Source of the DNA: Euryodendron excelsum
Lineage: Eukaryota > Streptophyta > Magnoliopsida > Ericales > Pentaphylacaceae
Reading direction: 5' to 3'
Assembly (NCBI GenBank): GCA_033060915.1
Contig: CM065397.1
Location: 28,636,501 to 28,700,500, forward strand
DNA length: 64,000 nucleotides
Shown here: positions 12,660 to 22,959 of the stretch, piece after piece
Position numbering within the stretch: the stretch's first letter is position 1
Layout of the letters: every line of letters starts with the position of its first letter
Notes under the pieces: generated by a model
Seen by the model: only the letters and a program-made list of their open reading frames with translations
Told to the model about the DNA's origin: nothing
Databases searched by the model: none
Program-made: the position numbers and the translations under genes

Positions 12660-12870
12660 CCTGTCACCACTTTTACCTACTCGTTCTGACCTCCCAAATC
12701 GCCTAGCCGACTGTTCAGCTCGAGAGCAGACCCGTAGCCCAAAGCACCCCCGCGACTATCTCTTCCATTTCATACTTCTCGCACATTCGTCTGGCTTCCC
12801 TTGAATTTTCAGTCATCAGGTTCAGCTCTCCCTCTCTCTCTCCCTCTCCCTCTCCCCCCGAACGATCGTG
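12660..12870 (+). promoter_or_regulatory. Possible promoter/5' leader exon of the DUF1644 gene
   Basis: A short stretch with clearly higher GC and long CT-rich runs (TCTCTCTCCCTCTCC near 12830) stands out from the AT-rich surroundings and resembles plant core-promoter/5' leader sequence. Splice-like sites (CAG-GTTCAG near 12818; TGTGCAG near 18950) would allow a leader intron of about 6 kb joining it to the coding exon at 19216. This is inference from composition; no open frame of note is present. Confidence 0.3.
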
Positions 12871-12960
12871 CAGTAGTTTTCATAGTTGCGTCTCAAATTA
12901 TTGGTTGACTTTTAGTTTTCGGATATGGTGTATCGATAGAATTTTAATTGCTGTTATCTT

Positions 12961-13015
12961 TTTCTCAAATAGATAGATGCATGTTATTTGTTTCTCAAAT
13001 AGATAGATGCATTTT
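12961..13015 (+). repeat. Short tandem duplication
   Basis: TTTCTCAAATAGATAGATGC occurs twice, about 28 bp apart. Confidence 0.8.
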
Positions 13016-13372
13016 TAACTAACTTTAATGCTCCTATTATGGTAAATGTCTGGGGGAGGGTTGCTTTCCCAATCTTTTATATTTCTTTAATTCCCAATTG
13101 CATACACATATCTGTTTTGCCAGCCAATATCACTTGAGATTTGGGATTTAATGAACGTATTTTGTACAGATATTCTGGTAGAATAGCATTTTTCTGTAGG
13201 AAATTATCATATATTGAATTACGTATGGATTGATCTGCTTCCAATGACGTCTTAGAGAATTTAGAACTCTGATGTTCGTGTATCCAATTGTTTCTGCTTC
13301 TATGGTTCTTATTTCTTTTTTAAATCACGTAAGATAAAGGTGTTCTTGTTTCCAACTGCTCTAAATTCGACA

Positions 13373-13789
13373 TGGCAATGATAGAAATCTATCCTTACGA
13401 ACCAACCAGGCTGCCCGGACTTCAATGGTCAGAAAAGAATATTTAGAGAGAAATGGAGTAAATTGTATTGACAATTGAATGGATATTATTTGGAATGAGT
13501 ATTACAACTATACTCTCCTCCCTTTATATCTCTTGTCTATTTTTCGATATCTAACCAACCAACACACGCTGGACTAACTAACCTTCAACATAAAATTGCT
13601 CTGTTCTTGGTTCCTCAAACAGAGCTTGTTATTTATGCTAACCACCTAATTGTCATTTAGCTACTACTAACTGCCACATTGCTTCTCTGATCTTGAGCTT
13701 CATTCTTCCTACTAGCATTCATTTCACTTCGAGTTCCTTTTTCCATCTTAAGGCTCAGCTCAGAACTTGTTGATTTGTGACCCGTATCA
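13373..13789 (-). mobile_element. Candidate solo LTR, copia-like
   Basis: On the minus strand the sequence starts TGATACGGGTCAC, has a TATA box (GATATAAAGG near 13521-13530) followed by GGAGGAGAGT, then an ATTTACTCCATTTCTCTC stretch typical of the R/U5 part of plant copia LTRs. It would end ..CATTGCCA. I could not find a matching 5-bp TSD, so the ends are approximate. Confidence 0.4.
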
Positions 13790-14080
13790 GTAATACTCCT
13801 TTGTAAATCTAAAATGTATAAAAGAAGGGTAAGGACAAAATATATTTGTGGTATTGGAGCACAGATGTAACTGCTAACTCACCTGAATACTAGTATACTG
13901 TAAATTTTTCTGTCCAAGAACCCAAGAAAGTAAAAAAAAAAAACAGATTTTAAACGGGAGTTCAACTAAGGCAAGGTGTGTAATCTTGCTTCAATTGCAC
14001 TATAGTTGTTCAATGGTTGAGGTGATGTAATAGCCTTCTTCTGCTTGAACCAGTAAAAAAATATTTAAATTAGGTTGTTT

Positions 14081-14536
14081 CTGTGTTACCATAATTCTTT
14101 ACTGCCCTAGTGATTTACGTATTTGGAATGCTGTTCCAAAACATGGTATACTAGCGTTCCAAAATGATGAATTTAACAATCCAATGCGATCTCAAATTTT
14201 TTTTCTATTTATTTCTTTAAAGGTCACCTAAGGAGGGAAAAAAATCCAATATAATTGAACCAAAATATAGGGAGAATAAAGTTTTGACATAATAATATGC
14301 TAAAAATGGACCATAATACTCTTAGAATGTGTTTTTAAATGATTAATTTGAAAAAATATAGATTATATTTTATTAAAGGGCTAATTGTTAAAGAAAATTG
14401 TCCTAAAAGTACCTTAATTCTAATAGTATAATTTATACAAGCCTACCCTTAGCGTACCATATTTTAGAATATGTGGCGTACCACGTTCGCGTCCCCGTTC
14501 CATGTACTTGAACGATCCGCGTTCCAGTTAACACAG
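14081..14536. mobile_element. hAT-type MITE, family 1, copy 1
   Basis: A 456-bp element with ends CTGTGTTA and TAACACAG, flanked by the perfect 8-bp direct repeat GGTTGTTT (14073-14080 and 14537-14544). There is no coding capacity. The right part carries a characteristic GTGGCGTACCACGTTC stretch also found in the two copies inside the REIL intron. Confidence 0.9.
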
Positions 14537-15915
14537 GGTTGTTTCTTTTTCTGCTTTTCCTATGAAATAAGTAGAACATAAAAGGTCATAGATGTAGTTG
14601 AGTTTTAACTTCAAAAGAAACTAAGGGGAGTACACCTGTACTAAATAGCATTGGTTTGATGGTCGCTTGTTGTCTTTGTTGATACCATGCCTGTTTGTTT
14701 TCCAAAAAAAAAAACAAAAACCAAAGACATTGGAAAGCAGCCTTTCATAAGAAACTCGATTGATTGTTCATTGGTTCATTTTGGGAAAGGTAAATTTCAG
14801 CAAACTTGGACCATAGACGGTTACATTTACCTATTTAATGGTTAGAGAACGGTAGCTTGTGATTCTTCATTGGTAGCACCTCATATAATTGTTTGAAAAT
14901 TGGAATCTTATGAATGAGTTTATTTAAATAACTAAGATCGTATTAAAAAAAATGGACCAAGGTAGTGCCTTTCTCCCAAGTACCAAAAAGAAATACATAA
15001 GGGAGGACCTATGGTCGCTATATAAGTGTTATTAAAAAGTCTAAAAAAGCCAAAAATTGGTCCAAGTAAGGGTCAACATCACCAATAACCAACTATACAA
15101 AAAAGACAAAAACCTACTTTCAACTTAATAATACTTTTCAACCCTTTTAAAAGTCCTTTTATGCTAACCCCAAATTATCCAAAGATGCTAACAACCAAGT
15201 CTTTTTCCTTCATTTTGCCACTCTAGCTCCCCTCTACCCATAAACAACGCCCTTAACTGATCTTGAGATCTACTCCATACCTAACAGCACAAGAAGCAAA
15301 TACCAATTCTCCTAGCCATTGAACGGTAGAGGAGGAGGTGGTTAATCAATTCTCCATCCCCGCTTACGCATATTGCACCAATTGACATGAATTTGCTTCT
15401 ATAGTGAGAATCTTGTCAAGGGTCGCTGTCCACATAAAGAAGGTGACTTTAGAAGGAGTCTTAGATACCGAACCCCCTTCCAAGGAAACATTGCCCTTTT
15501 ATTGCCCACCCACCTTTAATTTTCTGTCTCTACTCTCTCTCTTTTTTTCCGGCCTACTGATGTACATGACCGACATCACAAGATCATGCCATGATCCTAT
15601 TGTTCATCCAATAAAAGGTGTTCCCTTCTCTCTCTTTATATGTATGTATATATACATATATCTATTATCACTGTTACACATCATGGTGTGAACATGCATG
15701 TATATTTCTACACACGCACAAACATATCTATATTTTCCACTCTGTATGCATAAATAAATTACTAGCACTGGATTTTCTTCTCTCTCTCAATGACTAGGAC
15801 CTCAACCTTGACGGTCACAGAGTTGCATATTATTACTTCTTATTTTAGAAAGAGAAAAATTAAATCCATAAATAGATTACTTATATAAAAAATTTCGTAA
15901 ATTGATTTATATATA

Positions 15916-16347
15916 CTAAGTAGCATGGACACTTCTAAGGTGTCGTTTTCGTGTCAAACATGGCACTTGTCGGATACTCTCCCTGTACGTGTCCAACATG
16001 TGGTTAAACATGTCCCATTATTTTTTATTTTTAAGAACTGAACATGCTTTCAACACTTGAGAGATACACATGTTCATCGCTTAAACACACATGAAACATT
16101 ACAAGTTTGAAGAAAATACTTAAAATCCAATAATAAAATAGAAGACAATATGAATTATACTTAATTTGACATTTAAGTTATAGAATACATGATTTTTAAT
16201 TTTAATTATTGTTACATTACAATTTTTCAATATTCATGTAAAAGATATATTTTTTTTGTCATGTTGTTCCCTGCCATTTTTTAAAATAGCCATGTCAGTG
16301 TTTTTTTCATGTCGTGTTGTGTTTGTGTTTGTGTTCGTGCTTCTTAG
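15916..16347. mobile_element. hAT-type MITE, family 2, copy 1
   Basis: A 432-bp AT-rich element. The ends CTAAGTAGCATGGACAC and (reverse complement of the right end) CTAAGAAGCACGAACAC match at 14 of 17 positions. Flanks are TATATATA and TATATGTT, a weak 8-bp TSD. A second, larger copy with a perfect 8-bp TSD lies at 35982-37630. No coding capacity. Confidence 0.8.
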
Positions 16348-16632
16348 TATATGTTTGTGTTTGTGTATATATAGAGAGATAATAAAAAACTTCACATTAG
16401 AAAATCTTTATGTTTAAAGGTCTAATGAGTGAAAGTTGAAACTCGTTCGCTGCGGTATGCAGCTTCACTAATGTGCCGTAACATAGAAGAAGTGAAGGGT
16501 TGATTTGGAACACTGTTCTGTATTGCCTCTATAAATACCCCCCTTTGTATTGTTGTTGTTCTGGATGGCCACCCAACAAACCCAAAAGCTAATGTTGTAG
16601 CTACCTCCTATCCAAGGCCCCCTGGGCCCGCC

Positions 16633-16652
16633 GGGGGGGGGGGGGGGGGGGG
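16633..16652 (+). repeat. Poly-G tract
   Basis: About 20 consecutive G following a CCCGCC motif, in otherwise AT-rich DNA. Confidence 0.95.
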
Positions 16653-17556
16653 AGGGTGGTAGGAAAAAATTGCCCCCCTGAATGTTTTCCAAAAACTCCT
16701 TAAAATGTGGTCCAATCACTTGTGCAGAGGCTGGGTAAAGGACTCTATTATCTTGTAGGCACAAAAAATACATAACAAAACTCCTAAATTGTTGGAAGAA
16801 TATAATCTATGACTCATTGATTTCCATGTAGGCATAAAAGATTCCTAATTTAAGGCTCTACATTTATTTTAGAATTCTAATAAGGAATGTCATTCCTTGT
16901 TTTCCGAAGTTCTACAAACTTACTATTGTATTTCTACAACGTTGGTTTGATATGAAAGAGAAAAACATATGTATAGGAAGAAGAAGAAAAAAAAGGGACA
17001 AGAAAAGAAAGGAAATTACGTGCTTCAAATCGACGAAGGTAGTAACACGGAAAAAAAGGGGAAAAAAGGAAAGTTGGAGGTTAGGAAACACAACAATCAT
17101 GCAAAGTTGTGAATTTTATTACTGGTGTCAAACAAGTCAAAGGCCTTGTCAAAGGGGATTTAAGGTATGTTTTAGTTAATTTCTACTCCATAGTTATCAA
17201 ATTCATTCATCATTTAGATACACTCTTTATAGGATACAGTAACTATGGAAAAGTCATTATTATAGGAATGTGTGTGACTACTTTAAATATTGTATTTGTC
17301 TGGTTACGTACCTTAGATTTGCACAATAAGAAAGAACATATGCAAAATTGCAATTAATAGTCAAAGCATGAAATACGGAAAATTGTTGACATATTATTTC
17401 TTAGTTATTCTGCAATTGAATCATTAATTAGTTACTAGTCAAATACACAAATTAGGTATAACTACTTTGAATGAATTATGTAATACCATTGTTACATAAA
17501 AATTGATAAAAATTTTGCTCCTTTTGCTTCTGCTTTAATAATTATTGGCTCTTGAA

Positions 17557-17558
<2 letters not shown>

Positions 17559-17596
<38 letters not shown>
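17559..17596 (+). repeat. Poly-C tract
   Basis: About 38 consecutive C. Length may be unreliable because homopolymers are error-prone in sequencing. Confidence 0.95.
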
Positions 17597-18376
17597 TTCT
17601 TTCCTCATATTAGGTTTTGCCTCTGCCACTGCCGGTATCTCCACCAGTCACCGTCCAAGCCAGAAAAATTTCCTTTAAAAGCATCAAAACTCTATTATTT
17701 CAAAGCAATATTAAAATAAAGCTCTTGATTTTGTCTTAATTTCAATCAACAATTCTCTTTGAAAATCACTAGAATTTGCAAAATTTGATATATAATTTTG
17801 TAATTTTTAATCAGCTAATTTGTTGAACTGCACGAATTTTCTGAAGTTGCAATTTCACCCCCTAATTTCAAAGTTGAATGCGTTGATGGTTGATGGGGAA
17901 GGTAATGGCTAGTGGTTTAGTGGTGGAGGGGGGAGAAAGAGAGAGAGCATCACTGACCTATGATGAGAAATTGTGATTTATAGAGGCAGGGTAGTTCATG
18001 GTAATTGTTAATCGAGGCACTATTATGGTCATGGTATGGAATTGCTAGTTGATTGAAATCGGTTCAAATTTTTAGCGAAAATAGTAAAAGATTGTTTATG
18101 CATATTATGTGCATTGAGAAAGAATTTATACAGAAAAATGAAGAAAGAAAATAGTGAGAAAAGACAGTGTTGGTGGGTGGTGGCTACTGGGCAGGGATGG
18201 GTTTGTGGTGGATCTTGGTTTGGGAGTAGTTGTGGAGTGGTGGAGGACTAGAGCAGGCAGTGTTGGTGGGTGGTGGCAGATGGGCAGTGTCAGTGAGTTT
18301 GCTGTGGCTCTCAGTTTGGGGAGTAGTGGTGGTGGAGTGGGGAAGGCAAAGTTAGGCAATCATGGTTTCATGTAAC

Positions 18377-18378
<2 letters not shown>

Positions 18379-18432
<54 letters not shown>
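18379..18432 (+). repeat. (AG)n microsatellite
   Basis: A pure AG run of about 54 bp about 100 bp before the poly-G tract. Confidence 0.95.
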
Positions 18433-18435
<3 letters not shown>

Positions 18436-18528
18436 TCGGTGCAAGCCAAAATCTTTTTCGAAATGGTGGTGCCAGGAGCCAGAGTTGGAGAAGAAAACAA
18501 TGTGCTGGGTTGGGCTGTTAGTGATAGT

Positions 18529-18573
18529 GGGGGGGGGGGGGGGGGTGGGGGGGGGGGGGGGGGGGGGGGGGGG
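18529..18573 (+). repeat. Poly-G tract
   Basis: About 45 G interrupted by a single T. It lies about 650 bp upstream of the DUF1644 start codon. Confidence 0.95.
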
Positions 18574-19215
18574 TTTTGATTTAATGCAGTGAGATATTGA
18601 TTCAGTGGATATTGGTTGGGGGCATTCCTTTTAACTTTATAAACCTTAGCAAGACTATAACCGTATATGAGTCTACAAACAGGGGGATGTAATAGTCCGA
18701 AATCTCAAGGGACGTCATTGTAATTTACCCTTTTTTATTTGAACAATTGAACTAATGTTCTGCTTTAATACTATACCAGGCCCAAATCAATACCTTAATG
18801 ATTGGCATTGTTTTTTCTTCTTTTTTTTTTTCTCTGGGGTTTGCTCCTGAAATGCATGAAAGCCTAAAATGTGTTTGATTCCTCAACCTTACCGTAACTT
18901 CTTTATACTTCACTTGATTTCTACTCATGGTTCTTCTTTACCATGTGCAGCTGTGTATGACAGTCTGCTACACTAACTCCAGCACTTCTTCTATTTAGTT
19001 CTGAAAGACCTACATAGTGAGCTTGGTTTTTCATTCATCCTTTTGTCAAGTGGTAGACAGTTTGATATTATTTGTGATCCAAGAAGGGGGGAAGTCTGTG
19101 ATGCATGCTTATGGACTGTTAGTGCAAATAGTTTTTTCATGGCCTTTGAGACTTTATAGGAAAGGAGGCCCTACCTATAAAAGATAAACAAAAAGGTGCT
19201 ACCTATCACTTCCGA

Positions 19216-21397
19216 ATGGAGGAGGGTCAGCTCAATACCAACTGGGAAGATGTAATTTGTCCTATATGCTTGGATTTTCCTCACAATTGTGTTCTCCTCC
19301 AATGCTCATCTTTTGAGAAAGGATGCCAGGCTTTCGTGTGTGACACAGATCATTTGCATTCAAATTGCCTTGACCGATTCATAACTGCATATGGGATGTC
19401 ATCTGGCTCACGATCACCTTCAACGTCTGATGCAGCTTCCCTAGAAAACATGCACCCAATGTTGTCAGAATCCAGTGGCAAGCCATCTTGTCCTTTATGC
19501 AGAGGAGAAGTTACAGGATCGGTTATTATTGATAAGGCCCGTGTACATTTGAATGCGAAGAAACGTCGTTGCGAGGAAGATCAATGTGCATTTATAGGTA
19601 CCTACTCGGAACTTCGGGAACATGCTCAACAAGAACACCCTCATGCGTGCCCTTCAAAAATTGATCCTGCACGGCAGCTTGATTGGGAGAATTTCCAGCA
19701 ATCCTCTGAGATAGTAGATGTTTTAAGCACTATCCATGCAGAAGTCCCACGCGGTGTGGTTTTGGGGGATTATGTGATCGAATATGGGGACAATGACATT
19801 GGAGATGAGTTTGAGGACTTCCCTGGCGATGAAGGCAACTGGTGGACCTCATGTCTCTTATATCCGGTATTTGATAACTTTAGGACTTCTAGAAACAGAA
19901 GAAGATCAAGAACCAGTGGTCCGAGAAGAGGAAGTCGCAATTTGAATTACGAAACTTCGAATTCTGATGAAGGTTCTGTCACATCTGTAGAATTTGCAGA
20001 TTATAGAGTTGACGATGATGATGAGTTTGTGAGTACAAGGGACCACTCAAGGCGTAGAGCTGGTCATCACAGGTCAGTAATAGCATGTTTGTGTTTCACC
20101 TATTTTTATGTCGTATAGAACTCAGATTCCAGGTTTGTTTTGATAGAATATGGTTGCTGATTTGAGCTTGTTTTTATTTTTTATTTCTTACCATGCTTTG
20201 TTTTCCCCTCAATGGATAAGGTTCATGTGTGCTAATTATTTTCTTGTCATAATGCTTGGTTTTAGGATATTTATATTCTTTTGTGATTCAAATTTATAGA
20301 TTAGGATAGAAAAATGTTGAGCCCTTCCTCACTTTCTCAAACTCTTAGCTTTACATTTTAGAGTACACTAGCATCGGGACCTGGATTAGTGAACCCGTAC
20401 CATTTACACTTTCCTTGTCTTAGTTAGTCTATATTAATTTTTTGTTACCAAGAACTGTTACTCCACTCTCGCATTTACATTGAATTACCATCTTTGGCCG
20501 GTATATATAAATAGTATTGTTGGGATTGTATTACAAGCACCAGCAGTCTTATTTGTATGCTTGAATGAAAGGCTCTGGTAGTTCTTTGCCGTTCTACGAT
20601 ATAGCTTAATTTTGGGTTGGCCTGTATGCAACCAATATAAAAAGTTTGGCTATAGGTAGAATTTGAAGCCTGGCCAAACATAATTACATCCTGATAGATT
20701 TTCTACTTTAGAATGTTTGAAATATTTGTTAAAGATTTCTGCTAATAATTCTTTACCTATTGCTAGTTTGCAGTATTAGACAACATTTTAGGTGAGTACT
20801 TTCAAATTAAGTACTTGCTTATTTAAGTAATTGAAGAGGAATAGGTTTGTCATATGCCTTATTGTTGGCTCAGGTGGAGTGGGGTGGGGTAACTGTACCT
20901 TATAGATTTGAATCTTGCCGAGCCCCAAATATATATAATATATTAAAGAAGAAGAATTGGAATTGCTTTGGTATGGCTATACAAATAGAGCTTTCTATGA
21001 ACAGAAGGACTTGACTCATTTGACATGGCTAGTGAATTGTGATGAAACTAATTGGAATGTGTAAAATAAATGCTTGTGTACAATGAAGGATACAGTTAGC
21101 TGGATTGAATTTTATTAATGCTTATTGGATCTGAGGACTATTTTTTTTTTTTTTTTGTGGTTTTTTTCTTCTTCAAAAACTGCATTAGTTGTATCTGCCC
21201 TGGGATGGTGAAAAGTTATATGTTTTCCATCTTAGTGAAGGCTTTTAATGAAGTTAGGCTTGGTTTTCTCATTGTTCAGTTACAGGCACAGCTGAATGGT
21301 GCATTAGTTCTGTCATTTAGAGCTACCTTGTAAATTATGAACTCTTCTTGTCTTTCACAGTTCTCAAAGACGACGTTCCCGCTTCTATGACAATTAG
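19216..21397 (+). CDS. DUF1644 zinc-finger protein (two coding exons)
   Basis: Exon 1 is 19216-20072 and exon 2 is 21361-21397. The intron starts GTCAGT and ends TTTCACAG, and splitting the serine codon AG|T keeps the frame, giving 297 aa ending RRRSRFYDN. Residues 15-55 carry CPIC, CSS, GC, FVCDT and HSNCLDRF, the signature of plant DUF1644 (PF07800) proteins. A second CPLC pair is at 92-95, and a C-x4-C-x11-H-x4-H finger at 119-141. A conserved acidic block (near 190-215) and a basic Arg/Ser-rich tail follow. The family comprises plant-specific putative zinc-binding proteins; some rice members are salt-induced, but the biochemical role is unknown. Without splicing the frame would run only to 20118 with a hydrophobic tail unlike the family, so the short last exon is preferred. 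GT directly after the stop may mark a 3' UTR intron. Confidence 0.9.
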
Positions 21398-22959
21398 GTA
21401 TGCACGTCCTCTAGATTCCTGCATTCTCTTTTTCTGTAAGCTTTAACTTGCATTGGAATAAACATTTCTAATTATCCAACCTGATTTTGAAACTTGAATT
21501 TCAACTCCACACCCCCTCATGTTTGGATTATGCAGCAGGAGCTACACTTCACAATGGGTTTGGTTTCATTCCTTTGAAGTTCTAAGTGATTTGTTAGTAA
21601 TGTTTTCCTTCTAAATTTGTATAGCTGTGCCTGATTATAAGTGTGGAGTGAAACCTATGGTATGGAAGAAAAAGGCTTGGAAGTATTTGGGATGCTTGCA
21701 GCAGCTCATGTACCAGATCATATGTGCATATATTCTAGTTTAGACATGAGTTTCCAAAATGACCTTTGCAATTCCATGACTGCTTTTGTTATTTGGATTT
21801 GTCACATCCAGGTGGGTTTTTTTTTTTTTTGTAATTTTATATCTATCTCTTCTGTTTTGCTGCTTTCCTTAGAACAAAATTGGTATCATGGCTGTTGCTT
21901 AATATACATCCTTATATGTTGGATCACGTGCCCAAAGACAATGTTATCTCCACTTTACATGTGTATAAGCATGTTCATCTTAGTATAGTCAAGCTTGGGA
22001 AAGAGAGCAAAAGATTGTTGTGGACTTATAAGAGGCTAAATCAACATGATCCACTTCGAGAATTTTCTTCATGTCAATTCTTTTACGTATGCTATCAATT
22101 CTTTTACTGATGCCAAATTTGGAACCCAGAATTATCAAGAAAAATACAACGGAAAAAGATAATGTGAGGGATAAAAAAATAAAAATACTCTTTTATTTTG
22201 TTTTCTTTTCTCATGCCTTTCTCTTTTTCTTTTCCTTTTGATTTTTTCTTGATAAATTTGGATTCTAAACACAACATTAATGCTATGTTTGAATCTTGGA
22301 TATTCCAAAGGAAAAGGAAAATAAAAGAGAAATAAAGTGACCTATACTTATTTATTTTGTGATGCTAATCAAATCAGAATTTATTAGCTTTGACAAATGT
22401 TTGTCCATTTTGTTCTCATTTTCCTAACCCAATTGAGCAAAAAATATAATAATTTATTACTTTATTTTCTTTTTCCTATGTTTTCTTTTGCTTTTTCTTT
22501 CATACCACAAAAAATCTAGTTGCAGAATGTCATTTTTCTTCTCACAGCTTCGGGTATGCAGTGTCTTTTCTTTTTTCTTCTTTTTTATTGAAAAATGCCA
22601 TATGTAATTTTCTTTCTTAATTTTTTTTCTCGTTTCTAGGCACAAATATATTGGTCTACATATGGGTCATACGAAAAATAGGATTGTATATAATATTATT
22701 TTATTTTTATATTCAATTATTTTGTTGACAGCGATGGCAGTAGGGCAGGTCAAGCCCTGCTTCACCCCGGCTGCATTTAGGTGAACCCTCACTCAACACG
22801 AACCTGTCCTGCTTGATTCTCACCAATCCCGCCCCGGAAACAACTAGGCCAATTAGGATGGAATTAATCAAGTTGTAGCAAACGGCTAAAATTGCACAGA
22901 TTGACAAATACCAACCTTCAAAAAATTCAAATATTCATCATAATCAAAGGCAAAGGTAA
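21398..22959. other. 3' flank of the DUF1644 gene
   Basis: Probably 3' UTR followed by intergenic DNA. No gene is supported. T-rich tracts occur near 21821 and 22560-22630. A GC-richer patch at 22730-22860 (GGGCAGG, CACCCCGG, CCCGCCCC) looks repeat-derived but I could not assign it. Confidence 0.5.

Larger units (their letters stand above)
12871..19215. other. Long non-coding stretch upstream of the DUF1644 gene
   Basis: No protein gene is supported. It contains the copia-like LTR, the two MITEs and the homopolymer and AG tracts listed separately. Open frames here (15404-15691, 16468-16773, 16952-17179, 18126-18592) are low-complexity or run through microsatellites, and I do not regard them as genes. 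Confidence 0.6.

Noticed and set aside
18362..18592. Open frame with Arg/Glu and Gly runs
   Set aside because: Generated by the AG and poly-G tracts.
20868..20945. Possible tRNA-derived SINE (box B-like GATTTGAATC)
   Set aside because: Only a weak box A and box B resemblance, no clear tail or TSD; it lies in the DUF1644 intron and may be chance.
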